Assembly (NCBI RefSeq): GCF_022809775.1 | Contig: NZ_CP094380.1 | Location: 3,261,501-3,325,500, forward strand | Source of the DNA: Pseudodesulfovibrio tunisiensis | Lineage (GTDB): Bacteria; Desulfobacterota; Desulfovibrionia; Desulfovibrionales; Desulfovibrionaceae | Direction: 5' to 3' | DNA: 64,000 nucleotides | Shown here: one piece after another, positions 47,481 to 55,546 of the stretch | How the letters are laid out: the number at the start of each line of letters is the position of its first letter | Position numbering within the stretch: the stretch's first letter is position 1 | Notes under the pieces: generated by a model | Told to the model about the DNA's origin: nothing | The model's database searches: none | What the model saw: only the letters and a program-made list of their open reading frames with translations | Position numbers and translations under genes: made by a program

Positions 47481-48626
47481 ATGGCTTTTATTTCTTCCGG
47501 ATACAATCCCGAAAAACCGATGGAAGGCAGGATCACCGACATCGGGCCTCAGCACTTCGATAAATTCCTGCCCCCGGTTATCAAGAACAACTTCGGCAAG
47601 TGGCTTTACCACGAGATTCTGGAGCCCGGCCTTCTGGTTCACGTGGCCGAAAGCGGCGACAAGGTGTACACCATTCGCTGCGGCGCTGCCCGCCTGATGT
47701 CCGTCACCCTGATCCGTGAAGTCTGCGACATCGCCGACAAGTACTGCGGTGGCCATCTCCGCTTCACCACTCGTAACAACATCGAGTTCATGGTGGAGAC
47801 CGAAGAGGATGCCAAGGCACTGAAAAAGCACCTCAACGACCAGAAGTTCGACGGCGGATCCTACAAGTTCCCCGTGGGCGGCACCGGTGCTGGCGTGACC
47901 AACATCGTTCACACCCAGGGTTGGGTCCACTGCCACACCCCGGCCACCGACGCCTCCGGTACCGTCAAGGCTACCATGGACGAAGTGTTCGAGGAATTCA
48001 CTCACATGCGCCTGCCCGCGCCTGTGCGCATCTCCATGGCCTGCTGCCTGAACATGTGCGGCGCCGTCCACTGCTCCGACATCTCCATCCTCGGCATTCA
48101 CCGCAAGCCGCCGATGATTGACCACGAGTACCTGGACAACCTGTGCGAGATCCCGCTGGCCGTTGCTGCTTGCCCCACCGGCGCCATTCGTCCTTCCAAG
48201 GTCGAGATCGACGGCAAGAGCTTCAAGACCGTTGCGGTCAAGGAAGAGCGCTGCATGTTCTGCGGCAACTGCTACACCATGTGCCCGTCCATGCCTCTTT
48301 CCGACAAGGAAGGCGACGGTATCGCACTGATGGTTGGCGGCAAGATCTCCAACCGCATCTCCAAGCCGGCCTTCTCCAAGGTCGTCGTGCCGTTCATCCC
48401 GAACGAGCCGCCTCGTTGGCCTACCATGACCAAGACCATCCGGAAGATTCTGGATGCCTACGCCAAGGGTGCCAACAAGTACGAACGCCTGGGCGACTGG
48501 GCCACCCGTATCGGTTGGGAACGTTTCTTCGAGGTCTGCGAGCTGCCCTTTACCGAGCACCTCATCGATGACTTCCGCGATCCCGCCTATTACACCTGGC
48601 GCCAGACTTCCCAGTTCAAGTGGTAG
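47481..48626 (+). CDS. dsrB: dissimilatory sulfite reductase beta subunit
   Basis: A 381-residue beta subunit that carries the catalytically active siroheme. Ligands are visible in [11 protein letters not shown] and in the ferredoxin-like [15 protein letters not shown], and it ends [17 protein letters not shown] as usual. GGGGG lies upstream of the ATG. A hairpin at 48640-48664 separates it from dsrD. Confidence 0.98.
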   Translation: MAFISSGYNPEKPMEGRITDIGPQHFDKFLPPVIKNNFGKWLYHEILEPGLLVHVAESGDKVYTIRCGAARLMSVTLIREVCDIADKYCGGHLRFTTRNNIEFMVETEEDAKALKKHLNDQKFDGGSYKFPVGGTGAGVTNIVHTQGWVHCHTPATDASGTVKATMDEVFEEFTHMRLPAPVRISMACCLNMCGAVHCSDISILGIHRKPPMIDHEYLDNLCEIPLAVAACPTGAIRPSKVEIDGKSFKTVAVKEERCMFCGNCYTMCPSMPLSDKEGDGIALMVGGKISNRISKPAFSKVVVPFIPNEPPRWPTMTKTIRKILDAYAKGANKYERLGDWATRIGWERFFEVCELPFTEHLIDDFRDPAYYTWRQTSQFKW

Positions 48627-48639
48627 ACAGGTAATTACT

Positions 48640-48664
48640 GGGGCGCGGCATTGTGCCGCGCCCC
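48640..48664 (+). other. hairpin between dsrB and dsrD
   Basis: GGGGCGCGGCA pairs perfectly with TGCCGCGCCCC (3-nt loop) and is followed only by GTTTC, so it may attenuate dsrD transcription or protect the dsrAB message. Confidence 0.7.
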
Positions 48665-48689
48665 GTTTCAAATTAGGAAGGAGCGCACC

Positions 48690-48938
48690 ATGCCTCTCGA
48701 TATGGAAACTGCCAAGCAAACGATTCTGGACTTCTGCGAATCCAAGTCCAAATCCAAGAGCAAGTTTTATTTCAACGATTTCACCAAGCTGTTTCCGGAC
48801 GCAAAGGCTCGTGAAGTCAAGAAGGTCCTGACCGCCCTCGTCAACGAGGAAAAGATGGTCTTCTGGTCTTCCGGTTCCACCACCATGTATGGTGTTGCCG
48901 GTGCCGGCAAACAGGCCAACGCCGAGGGCGAGGCCTAA
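48690..48938 (+). CDS. dsrD: DsrD, winged-helix activator of dissimilatory sulfite reductase
   Basis: An 82-residue DsrD with FYFNDFTKLFPDAKAREVKKVLTALVNEE and WSSGSTTMYG, matching the family; DsrD has been reported as an allosteric activator of DsrAB. A Ser-Lys repeat (ESKSKSKSKF) replaces the usual shorter linker near residue 15. The start (MPLDMETAK) has AAGGAG upstream. Confidence 0.95.
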   Translation: MPLDMETAKQTILDFCESKSKSKSKFYFNDFTKLFPDAKAREVKKVLTALVNEEKMVFWSSGSTTMYGVAGAGKQANAEGEA

Positions 48939-48960
48939 GTCCCGCTGATCGACTGTCAAC

Positions 48961-48990
48961 AAGCCTTGCCCATTTTGGTGGGCAAGGCTT
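48961..48990 (+). other. hairpin between dsrD and dsrN
   Basis: AAGCCTTGCCCA pairs perfectly with TGGGCAAGGCTT (6-nt loop), followed by TCGTGTCTTG. It lies between dsrD and dsrN and may be an attenuator or stabiliser. Confidence 0.7.
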
Positions 48991-49006
48991 TCGTGTCTTG
49001 TAAACA

Positions 49007-50401
49007 GTGCCGAATTCGACATTCCCCAGACTGGTTCTGGCCGGGCTTTCCGGCGGAACCGGCAAGACGATTCTCTCCCTTGGCCTGACGCGCGCCTTGA
49101 GCCGTTCGGGACGATCCGTGGTTCCCTTCAAGAAGGGCCCGGATTACATCGACGCGGCCTGGCTCGGCCTTGCTGCTGGTCGTGCCTGTTCGAATCTCGA
49201 TCCCTATTTTCTGGACCGGGACACGCTCCGCTCCTTGTTCGCGCACCGTGCTGCCCAAGGTGACATTGCCGTTGTGGAAGGCAATCGCGGGCTATTCGAC
49301 GGCATGGACGAGCAGGGCAGTTGTTCCACTGCCGAACTCGCCCGCCAGTTGAGCGCTCCGGTCATTCTGGCCATCGACTGCACCAAGATGACCCGTACGG
49401 TTGCCGCGATCGTGGCTGGATGCGCGGCCTTTGAAGAGGATTTTCATCTGGCCGGGGTCATTCTGAACCGTACGGCCGGGGAGCGCCATCGATCCATTCT
49501 TCGGCGCAGCATTGAAACCCACACTGATATTCCCGTTCTGGGGGCGCTTCCCAAGTTGGGGGAGAATCCCATTCCCGAGCGCCACATGGGCCTCGTGCCT
49601 GATCAGGAGTTCGGAAGCGAGGGGTACGAAACCGGGCAGAAAGCGCTTGATGCCTTGGCGTGCGTGGCCGAGGAATGGACCGATCTGGATGCCATTGTCC
49701 GGATTGCGGAGCAGGCGGCTGATTTCGGGTCGATCCCCGCGCCTCTCTGGCCGAATCCCAAGTCCCGACGTGCGCGGATAGGATATGTTCTGGATGCCGC
49801 GCTCTGGTTCTACTATCAGGAAAATCTCGAAGCTCTGGAGCATGCCGGAGCCGAGCTCGTTCCTCTGAGCCTGCTGTCCGACACCCCTTGGCCTGAGCTG
49901 GACGGCCTGTATCTGGGCGGAGGCTTTCCCGAAACCATGGCCGAACCGCTTGCCGCGAACGAGTCGATCCGCAACCATGTCCGCAAACTGTCCGAAAAGG
50001 GCATGCCCATCTATGCCGAGTGCGGCGGGTTCATGTACTTGTGCGAGGCGCTGGAATTTGAAGGGCGAACCTACCCCATGGCCGGAGTGTTTCCCGTGCG
50101 CACGCAGTTCTGCCCCAGGCCGCAGGGACTGGGCTATACGCGGGCCGAAGCCGTACTGGATTCCGTATTCTATGCCAGAGGTGATGTGATTTCCGGGCAT
50201 GAATTTCATTATTCCCTGTGCGTGGCCGAGGTGCCCGGCGACCTGTCCTTTTCCCTGAAAATGCTCCGCGGCAAGGGCATGCTGGACGGGCATGACGGAC
50301 TGATCATGCGCAACACCTTTGCCGGATACAATCACATCCATGCGCTGGCCGTGCCGCAATGGGCGGAAAATTTCGTGTCCGCCTGCACTGCGCGCCGGTG
50401 A
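49007..50401 (+). CDS. dsrN: DsrN, siroheme amidase (cobyrinate a,c-diamide synthase family)
   Basis: A 464-residue CobB/CbiA-like amidotransferase with N-terminal P-loop (LSGGTGKT), LFDGMDEQ and VILAIDCTKMTRT, and a C-terminal glutaminase domain with the nucleophile in YAECGGFMYL. In dsr operons this gene (dsrN) is proposed to amidate siroheme to the siroamide form found in DsrAB; a role in cobalamin synthesis is the alternative. The start is GTG at 49007, close to the dsrD-dsrN hairpin. Confidence 0.87.
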   Translation: MPNSTFPRLVLAGLSGGTGKTILSLGLTRALSRSGRSVVPFKKGPDYIDAAWLGLAAGRACSNLDPYFLDRDTLRSLFAHRAAQGDIAVVEGNRGLFDGMDEQGSCSTAELARQLSAPVILAIDCTKMTRTVAAIVAGCAAFEEDFHLAGVILNRTAGERHRSILRRSIETHTDIPVLGALPKLGENPIPERHMGLVPDQEFGSEGYETGQKALDALACVAEEWTDLDAIVRIAEQAADFGSIPAPLWPNPKSRRARIGYVLDAALWFYYQENLEALEHAGAELVPLSLLSDTPWPELDGLYLGGGFPETMAEPLAANESIRNHVRKLSEKGMPIYAECGGFMYLCEALEFEGRTYPMAGVFPVRTQFCPRPQGLGYTRAEAVLDSVFYARGDVISGHEFHYSLCVAEVPGDLSFSLKMLRGKGMLDGHDGLIMRNTFAGYNHIHALAVPQWAENFVSACTARR

Positions 50402-50662
50402 TTCGTCGGCCCGTGCTTTTCTTCCGGGGCGGGACGCAGCTAATTCTTGGCATTTGCGGGACCTTCCCTTATTAGGGTATTGTCCCCCCGGGGAGAAGGC
50501 CTGCCTCCAGTTCGAAGCCGCGTGCGGCATGGCTTCGATTCTGGCGATCGACATTCTTCCGAGTCTTCCGAATTTGAGCGCGGAGAATTCCGCGTCTGTT
50601 TTCGCGGGTATTCCCCATTTGCGAAACAAGCGAACAACACTTCACTATACAAAGAGAAAATG

Positions 50663-51793
50663 ATGAACATTCCTTTTATCGACCTGAAAACCCAGTACAA
50701 GGAAATCAAGGACGAGGTGCAGAAGGGCATCGACAATGTCCTGGAGCACGGTGCATACATCATGGGCCCTGAAATCACCGAGCTGGAAGAGAAGCTGGCT
50801 GATTTCTGCGGCGTTCGCCACGGCGTTGGCTGCGGTTCCGGCACGGACGCACTGCTCATGGCACTCATGGCATTCGGCGTGGGCCCCGGCGACGCCATAT
50901 TCACCACGCCTTTCACCTTCATGGCCACGGCCGAAGCCGTTGCCCTGCTCGGCGCGACCCCGGTTTTCGTGGACATCGATCCCAAAACCTACAATATGGA
51001 TCCCGAGGATCTGCGCCGCAAGATTGCCGAGGTCTCGGACAGGCGTTCCGAGCTCAAGCCCAAGGGCGTGATCGCCGTGGACCTGTTCGGTCAGCCTGCG
51101 GACTACGACCGCATTGCTCCGCTTTCCAAGAACCACGGCCTGTTTCTCGTGGTGGATGCAGCGCAGTCCTTTGGTGCGACGTACAAGGGGCGTTCGGTCT
51201 GCTCCGTGGGTGACATAGCCTGCACCTCCTTTTTCCCGGCCAAGCCTCTGGGCTGCTACGGCGACGGCGGCATGTGCTTTACCAACGAGCCCGAGCTGGA
51301 CAAGCTGCTCCGATCCGTGCGCATTCACGGCATGGGCGACAACAAGTACGAAAACGTTCGTCTTGGCATCAATGGTCGGCTCGATTCCATTCAGGCAGCC
51401 GTGCTGCTCGCCAAGTTTGCCATTTTTCCGGGCGAGATCGAAAAGCGGCAGGCCGTGGCCGACAGGTACAACGAGTTGCTCGCAGGTGTGGCGGATTTGA
51501 CCACGCCGTATGTGGAAGAGGGCAACACTTCGGTTTGGGCTCAGTATTCCCTGCTTGCCCGGGACGCAGAGCATCGCGAGGAATGCATGGCAAAATTGTC
51601 CGAGGCAGGAATTCCCACGGCCATCTATTACCCCAAGCCGTTGCACCTGCAGAAGGCGTTTGCCGATCTCGGATACGCCGTGGGCGACCTGCCCGTGTGC
51701 GAGGGAATCGGTGCGCGCATTTTCAGCCTTCCCATGCACCCGTATCTCGAAGTCGAGGTGCAGGAACACATTGCGAGCGTGCTCAAGGGATAG
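50663..51793 (+). CDS. DegT/DnrJ/EryC1-family PLP-dependent sugar aminotransferase
   Basis: A 376-residue aminotransferase. It begins MNIPFIDLKTQYKEIKDEV, has GCGSGTDALLMALMAFGV, FTFMATAEAVALLGATPVFVD and DAAQSFGATYKG. The PLP-Lys region is TSFFPAKPLGCYGDGG, followed by LGINGRLDSIQAAVL. It resembles WbpE/ArnB-type enzymes that aminate a nucleotide sugar for surface polysaccharide synthesis. Two adjacent ATGs occur (50660 and 50663). It appears to be in a unit with the next two genes. Confidence 0.9.
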   Translation: MNIPFIDLKTQYKEIKDEVQKGIDNVLEHGAYIMGPEITELEEKLADFCGVRHGVGCGSGTDALLMALMAFGVGPGDAIFTTPFTFMATAEAVALLGATPVFVDIDPKTYNMDPEDLRRKIAEVSDRRSELKPKGVIAVDLFGQPADYDRIAPLSKNHGLFLVVDAAQSFGATYKGRSVCSVGDIACTSFFPAKPLGCYGDGGMCFTNEPELDKLLRSVRIHGMGDNKYENVRLGINGRLDSIQAAVLLAKFAIFPGEIEKRQAVADRYNELLAGVADLTTPYVEEGNTSVWAQYSLLARDAEHREECMAKLSEAGIPTAIYYPKPLHLQKAFADLGYAVGDLPVCEGIGARIFSLPMHPYLEVEVQEHIASVLKG

Positions 51794-51802
51794 TGTGACG
51801 GT

Positions 51803-52126
51803 ATGGCCAAAGGTTTCTTCCCGATCCTGCTGCGCATAGCAGCGCCGGTTGCGGCCGGAATGGGCCTGGCTTATCTGGTCACGGGTTTTTTCGATGCCCC
51901 GCCCAGAATTCGGTTCCAGTCCGAAACCGCGTATTCCGCACGGCAGGAAGTGCTGGTGAAACCGCAGGTCGAGACCGTGATGGAGAAGAACATTTTCAAG
52001 CTCGGCACCCCGTTGGCCGTCAATCCCGAGGAAGTGCTCATACCCGGCAATGGAGCCGGAGGCGCGACCGAAGGAAAGAGCGGCGACGGGGCGGTCTCCG
52101 GGGCTGTGCAGTCCCGGCCGCAATAA
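51803..52126 (+). CDS. small single-pass membrane protein, GspC-like N-terminus
   Basis: A 107-residue protein with one TM segment ([23 protein letters not shown], residues 7-29), then a short periplasmic stretch with [13 protein letters not shown], and a Gly/Ala/Ser-rich tail. The 'KNIFKLG' element after a TM resembles the start of the type II secretion protein GspC homology region, but the PDZ domain is absent, so function is unknown. It lies 9 bases after the aminotransferase gene. Confidence 0.55.
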   Translation: MAKGFFPILLRIAAPVAAGMGLAYLVTGFFDAPPRIRFQSETAYSARQEVLVKPQVETVMEKNIFKLGTPLAVNPEEVLIPGNGAGGATEGKSGDGAVSGAVQSRPQ

Positions 52127-52166
52127 CGACCACAAACAGCCGGATTCCGGCCAAAGGAGAACAACG

Positions 52167-52658
52167 ATGATCAAGCTCGAAACCACCATGGGTGATATTG
52201 TCATTGAACTGGATGCGGAAAAGGCGCCCAAGAGCGCGGCCAATTTTCAGCAGTACGTGGAAGAGGGCCATTACGACGGCACCATTTTCCACCGCGTGAT
52301 TGACGGATTCATGATTCAGGGCGGCGGCATGGATGCCGACATGAAGGAAAAGCCGACCCGCGCTGCCATCGAAAACGAGGCAGACAACGGTCTGGCCAAC
52401 AAGTGCTATACCCTTGCCATGGCCCGCACCATGGACCCGCATTCCGCCACCAGCCAGTTCTTCATCAACGTGAAGGACAACCCGTTCCTGAACTACAGCT
52501 CCAAGACCCCGCAGGGCTGGGGCTATGCCGTGTTCGGCAAGGTCGTGGAAGGCACCGAGGTCGTGGACAAGATCAAGGGCGTTGCCACTGGTCGTCACGG
52601 TTTTCATGAGGATGTGCCTGTCGAGGCCATCGTGATTACCAAGGCCAGTGTTATCTAG
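52167..52658 (+). CDS. cyclophilin-type peptidyl-prolyl cis-trans isomerase
   Basis: A 163-residue PpiB-like cyclophilin with [31 protein letters not shown], the [13 protein letters not shown] motif and [12 protein letters not shown]; no signal peptide, so it is cytoplasmic. AAAGGAGA precedes the ATG. It catalyses proline isomerisation during protein folding. A strong terminator follows. Confidence 0.95.
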   Translation: MIKLETTMGDIVIELDAEKAPKSAANFQQYVEEGHYDGTIFHRVIDGFMIQGGGMDADMKEKPTRAAIENEADNGLANKCYTLAMARTMDPHSATSQFFINVKDNPFLNYSSKTPQGWGYAVFGKVVEGTEVVDKIKGVATGRHGFHEDVPVEAIVITKASVI

Positions 52659-52682
52659 GTTTTGGTTTCAATTGATACGATG

Positions 52683-52715
52683 AAGGCCCTGCGTGAGAGC
52701 GCAGGGCCTTTTTTT
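52683..52715 (+). terminator. terminator after the isomerase gene
   Basis: AAGGCCCTGC pairs perfectly with GCAGGGCCTT and is followed by T5-T7. Confidence 0.92.
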
Positions 52716-52726
52716 GTTGGAGGGGC

Positions 52727-53285
52727 GGCGCGGTTACGCGCCCGGAAGAGGTGGGGCTGTGCCAGTTTGGCGGGCTGTGCCGGGCGAAGCAATTCGCCGT
52801 AGACTGCGCACCAACTTGATAAGGGAAGATTTCGCCCTTCTCGGGCGACATCCTTTTATTCCAAGGCGGATAAAAGGATGCAAAAGCCGCCTTTTGGGAC
52901 CGCCATAGCCGTGCGCGTTTCCAAGTTGATCAAGGCTGACCTGCCGTGCGCCCGCCACTGGGACGGAAGCCTTGATCAAAGGGAAACGGTGGAAGGTTGG
53001 TTGGGCCGAGGGAACTTGTCACGCCTTGCGCGATGTCCCTTACTCAGACCGAATTTCGGCTCGCGAGGGCTTGGAACCAGTCGAAGCGACCGAAGCCGGG
53101 GCGATGCGGTTTCCGGAGGAAACGTCGCAATCGCCCGGCGGGAGGTCGCTACTGGTTCCTGCCCGAGAGAGTCGGGAGCACAGTGCAAAGGGGCTTTTTT
53201 TTCGTTTATTTTTTTGCCCCAACAAAAAAATGAACTCGCCCGGAAAGGGCGAAACCTTCCCCTTGCAGGATGGCAGGGCAAATAC
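52727..53285 (+). repeat. tandem structured repeat, unit 1 (about 559 nt)
   Basis: First full unit of a tandem repeat that is highly similar to the following one. It starts with the hairpin GGCGCG-GTTA-CGCGCC and contains many inverted repeats: CGCCC/GGGCG (52833-52847), an 11-bp stem CATCCTTTTAT/ATAAAAGGATG (52849-52880), a 12-bp stem TTGATCAAGGCT/AGCCTTGATCAA (52926-52979), and a long imperfect hairpin 53073-53159 starting GGAACCAGT and ending ACTGGTTCC. It ends in T-rich runs. No protein gene is supported; a long open frame runs through both units but matches no family I know. Confidence 0.85.
52849..52897 (+). other. covarying stem with potential pseudoknot, copy 1
   Basis: CATCCTTTTAT (52849-52859) pairs with ATAAAAGGATG (52870-52880). 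The loop CCAAGGCGG (52861-52869) can pair with CCGCCTTTTGG (52887-52897) downstream. The result is an H-type pseudoknot or two mutually exclusive hairpins. Confidence 0.6.
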
Positions 53286-53883
53286 GGCGCGGCTACGCGC
53301 CCTGAAGAGGTGGGGCTGTGCCAGTTTGGCGGGCTGTGCCGGGCGAAGCAATTCGCCGTATGCGCTTTACCATCTTGTTTGGTGGGGATTTCGCCCTTCC
53401 CGGGCGAATTACTTTTATTCCAAGGCGGATAAAAGTAATCAAAAGCCGCCTTTTGGGGCCGCCACAGCCGTGCGCGTTTCCTACTTGATCAAGGCTGACC
53501 TGCCGTTCGTTCGCCACTGGGACGGAAGCCTTGATCAAAGGGAAACGGTGGGAGGTTGGCTGGGCCGGGGGAGCTTGGTAGGGGCGGGGGAGCTTGGTAG
53601 AGCCGGGGCGACCTTTCACACCCGACACATTGTTCCTTACTCAGACCGAATTTCGGCTCGCGAGGGCTTGGAACCAGTCGAAGCGACCGAAGCCGGGGCG
53701 ATGCGGTTTCCGGAGGAAACGTCGCAATCGCCCGGCGGGGAGGTCGCTACTGGTTCCTGCCCGAGAGAGTCGGGAGCACAGTGCAAAGGGGCTTTTTTTT
53801 CGTTTATTTTTTTGCCCCAACAAAAAAATGAACTCGCCCGGGTAGGGCGAAATCCTCACCTTGCAGGATGGCACGGCGAAGAC
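53286..53883 (+). repeat. tandem structured repeat, unit 2 (about 598 nt)
   Basis: Second full unit, about 40 bases longer than the first because of a short internal duplication (GGGGGAGCTTGGTAG twice near 53567-53600). All inverted repeats of unit 1 are present: GGCGCG-GCTA-CGCGCC, CGCCC/GGGCG (53392-53406), the 12-bp stem (53485-53538) and the long hairpin (53670-53757). The 11-bp stem of unit 1 is present as ATTACTTTTAT/ATAAAAGTAAT (53408-53439), with three base pairs changed on both sides. Confidence 0.85.
53408..53456 (+). other. covarying stem with potential pseudoknot, copy 2
   Basis: ATTACTTTTAT (53408-53418) pairs with ATAAAAGTAAT (53429-53439). The loop CCAAGGCGG is unchanged and can again pair with CCGCCTTTTGG (53446-53456). 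Relative to copy 1 three base pairs have changed on both sides so that pairing is kept. Confidence 0.6.
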
Positions 53884-53946
53884 GGCGCGGCTACGCGCCC
53901 TGAAGAGGTGGGGCTGTGCCAGCTTGGCCAGCCGTGCCGGGCGAAG
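53884..53946 (+). repeat. tandem structured repeat, partial unit 3
   Basis: Only the first 60 or so bases of the unit, starting GGCGCGGCTACGCGCC, are present before similarity ends; a terminator follows. Confidence 0.75.
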
Positions 53947-53976
53947 AGGGACAGCGCCGAGGGTTCTGTGCCAATC

Positions 53977-54012
53977 AAAAAAGGCGGGAAGCATCCACTT
54001 CCCGCCTTTTTC
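53977..54012. terminator. bidirectional terminator, end of the liv operon
   Basis: A stem AAAAAGGCGGGAAG/CTTCCCGCCTTTTT with a 6-nt loop gives T-runs on both strands. It follows livF on the minus strand and closes the repeat region on the plus strand. Confidence 0.9.
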
Positions 54013-54034
54013 CTTTCATTACAGTGAAAATTGG

Positions 54035-54772
54035 CTACCCGCCAAGGTAGGCCTTTTTCACTTCCGGATTTTCCATGAGCTCCTCGCTGGTGCCCTGAGC
54101 CACGATTTCTCCGGTGTCAATGACATAGCCGCGATGTGCGAATTTGAGTGCGAGATTTGCATTCTGTTCCACGAGCAGGATGGTCATGCCTTCGCTGTTC
54201 AGGGCCTTGAGCGTGCGGAACATGTCGTACATGAGCAGCGGGGCAAGGCCCATGCTTGGTTCGTCCAGCATGATGAACCGGCAGCCGGACATGAGCGCGC
54301 GGCCCACGGCCAGCATCTGCTGCTCGCCGCCGGACAGGGATTCGGAGCGCTGCCTGCGACGTTCCGCCAGTCTGGGGAACAGGTCGTAGACCCGCGTGTA
54401 GTCGCGCTGGATGTCCTGAGGGGTATCCTTGCGCGCATAGGTTGCGAGCTTGAGATTTTCCTCCACCGTGAGATTGCCGAAGATGTGGCGGCCTTCCGGG
54501 ACCAGGGCCAGATGCAGGTCCGCGACCACGCGATCCGGGGCCATGCCCACGATGGATTCGCCCTGAAATCGGATGTCGCCCTTGGTGATTTTCGGTGCCT
54601 CGGGCGGCGGAAGCTGGGCAATGGACATGAGCGTCGTGGATTTGCCTGCGCCGTTCGCGCCGATCAGAGTCACGATTTCGCCGCGCTCCACGGTAAAGGA
54701 AATGCCGTGCAGTGCCTCGATGTTGCCGTATTTGACGAACAGGTTGTCGATGGTGAGAAACGGGGTGCTCAT
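54035..54772 (-). CDS. livF: branched-chain amino acid ABC transporter ATPase LivF
   Basis: A 245-residue ABC ATPase: Walker A GANGAGKST, signature LSGGEQQML, Walker B FIMLDEPSMGLAP and the H-loop region LLVEQNANLAL, typical of LivF. The start at 54772 (MSTPFLTIDNLFVKYG) overlaps the livG stop by four bases. It is the last gene of livKHMGF. Confidence 0.93.
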   Translation of the reverse strand: MSTPFLTIDNLFVKYGNIEALHGISFTVERGEIVTLIGANGAGKSTTLMSIAQLPPPEAPKITKGDIRFQGESIVGMAPDRVVADLHLALVPEGRHIFGNLTVEENLKLATYARKDTPQDIQRDYTRVYDLFPRLAERRRQRSESLSGGEQQMLAVGRALMSGCRFIMLDEPSMGLAPLLMYDMFRTLKALNSEGMTILLVEQNANLALKFAHRGYVIDTGEIVAQGTSEELMENPEVKKAYLGG

Positions 54773-55536
54773 ATGTTGTCGTCTCCAAGGTAGGCCTTGA
54801 TGACCTTTGGATTGCTCTGGATTTCCTCGGGAGTGCCCTCGGCGATGGTTGCGCCGAAATCGATGACTTTGATCCACTGGCACAGGGAGGTCACGACCTT
54901 CATCTGGTGTTCGATCATCCAGATGGTGATGTCGAAGTTTTCGTGAATCCAGCGGACCAGTTTGATGAGGTCCTCCACATCCGCCGAGTTCAACCCGGCT
55001 GCAGGCTCGTCAAGCAGGAGAAGCTTGGGTCGGATGGACATGGCTCGGGCGATTTCCACACGGCGCTGAAGTCCGTAGGGCAGGTTCTTGGGCAGTTCCT
55101 CCGCGTAGTCTTCCAGCCCCATGGCATCCAGCAGCTTCATGGCAATGGTGTAAATACGGTCTTCGCTCGCGCGATATCTTTTCGTGCGAAGGAAGGAATC
55201 CCATACCGAGTAGCCGAGGCGGTGGTGCTGGGCGATGCGGATGTTGTCCAGCACGGTCATGTCGTGCCAGAGCCGGATGTTCTGGAACGTGCGCGCCATG
55301 CCCATGGCCGTGATCTGATGCGGCCTGAGTCCGGCCGTGGGATTGCCGTTGAAGGTGATCGAGCCCTCGGTGGGCTGATAGAACCCGGACGCCAGATTGA
55401 ATATGGTGGTCTTGCCCGCGCCGTTCGGACCGATCAGGCCCACGAGTTCTCCGTCCCGAAGTTCGATGTCGAATTCGGAAACGGCCATGAGCCCGCCGAA
55501 CTTCTGCGAGAGTCCGTCTATTTTGAGTAGTGACAT
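54769..55536 (-). CDS. livG: branched-chain amino acid ABC transporter ATPase LivG
   Basis: A 255-residue ABC ATPase with Walker A GPNGAGKTT, the LivG-type insert around QHHRLGYSVWDSFLRT, YGLQRRVEIARAM in the signature region and Walker B LLLLDEPAAGLN. It lies 10 bases after livM on the minus strand. Confidence 0.93.
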   Translation of the reverse strand: MSLLKIDGLSQKFGGLMAVSEFDIELRDGELVGLIGPNGAGKTTIFNLASGFYQPTEGSITFNGNPTAGLRPHQITAMGMARTFQNIRLWHDMTVLDNIRIAQHHRLGYSVWDSFLRTKRYRASEDRIYTIAMKLLDAMGLEDYAEELPKNLPYGLQRRVEIARAMSIRPKLLLLDEPAAGLNSADVEDLIKLVRWIHENFDITIWMIEHQMKVVTSLCQWIKVIDFGATIAEGTPEEIQSNPKVIKAYLGDDNI

Positions 55537-55546
55537 GGCAGGCTCC

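Noticed and set aside
52972..54027. Open frame of 351 codons running through both structured repeat units
   Set aside because: Its repeats arise because the two units are offset by a multiple of three in this part; it crosses T-runs and hairpins, has no ribosome site and no known domain.
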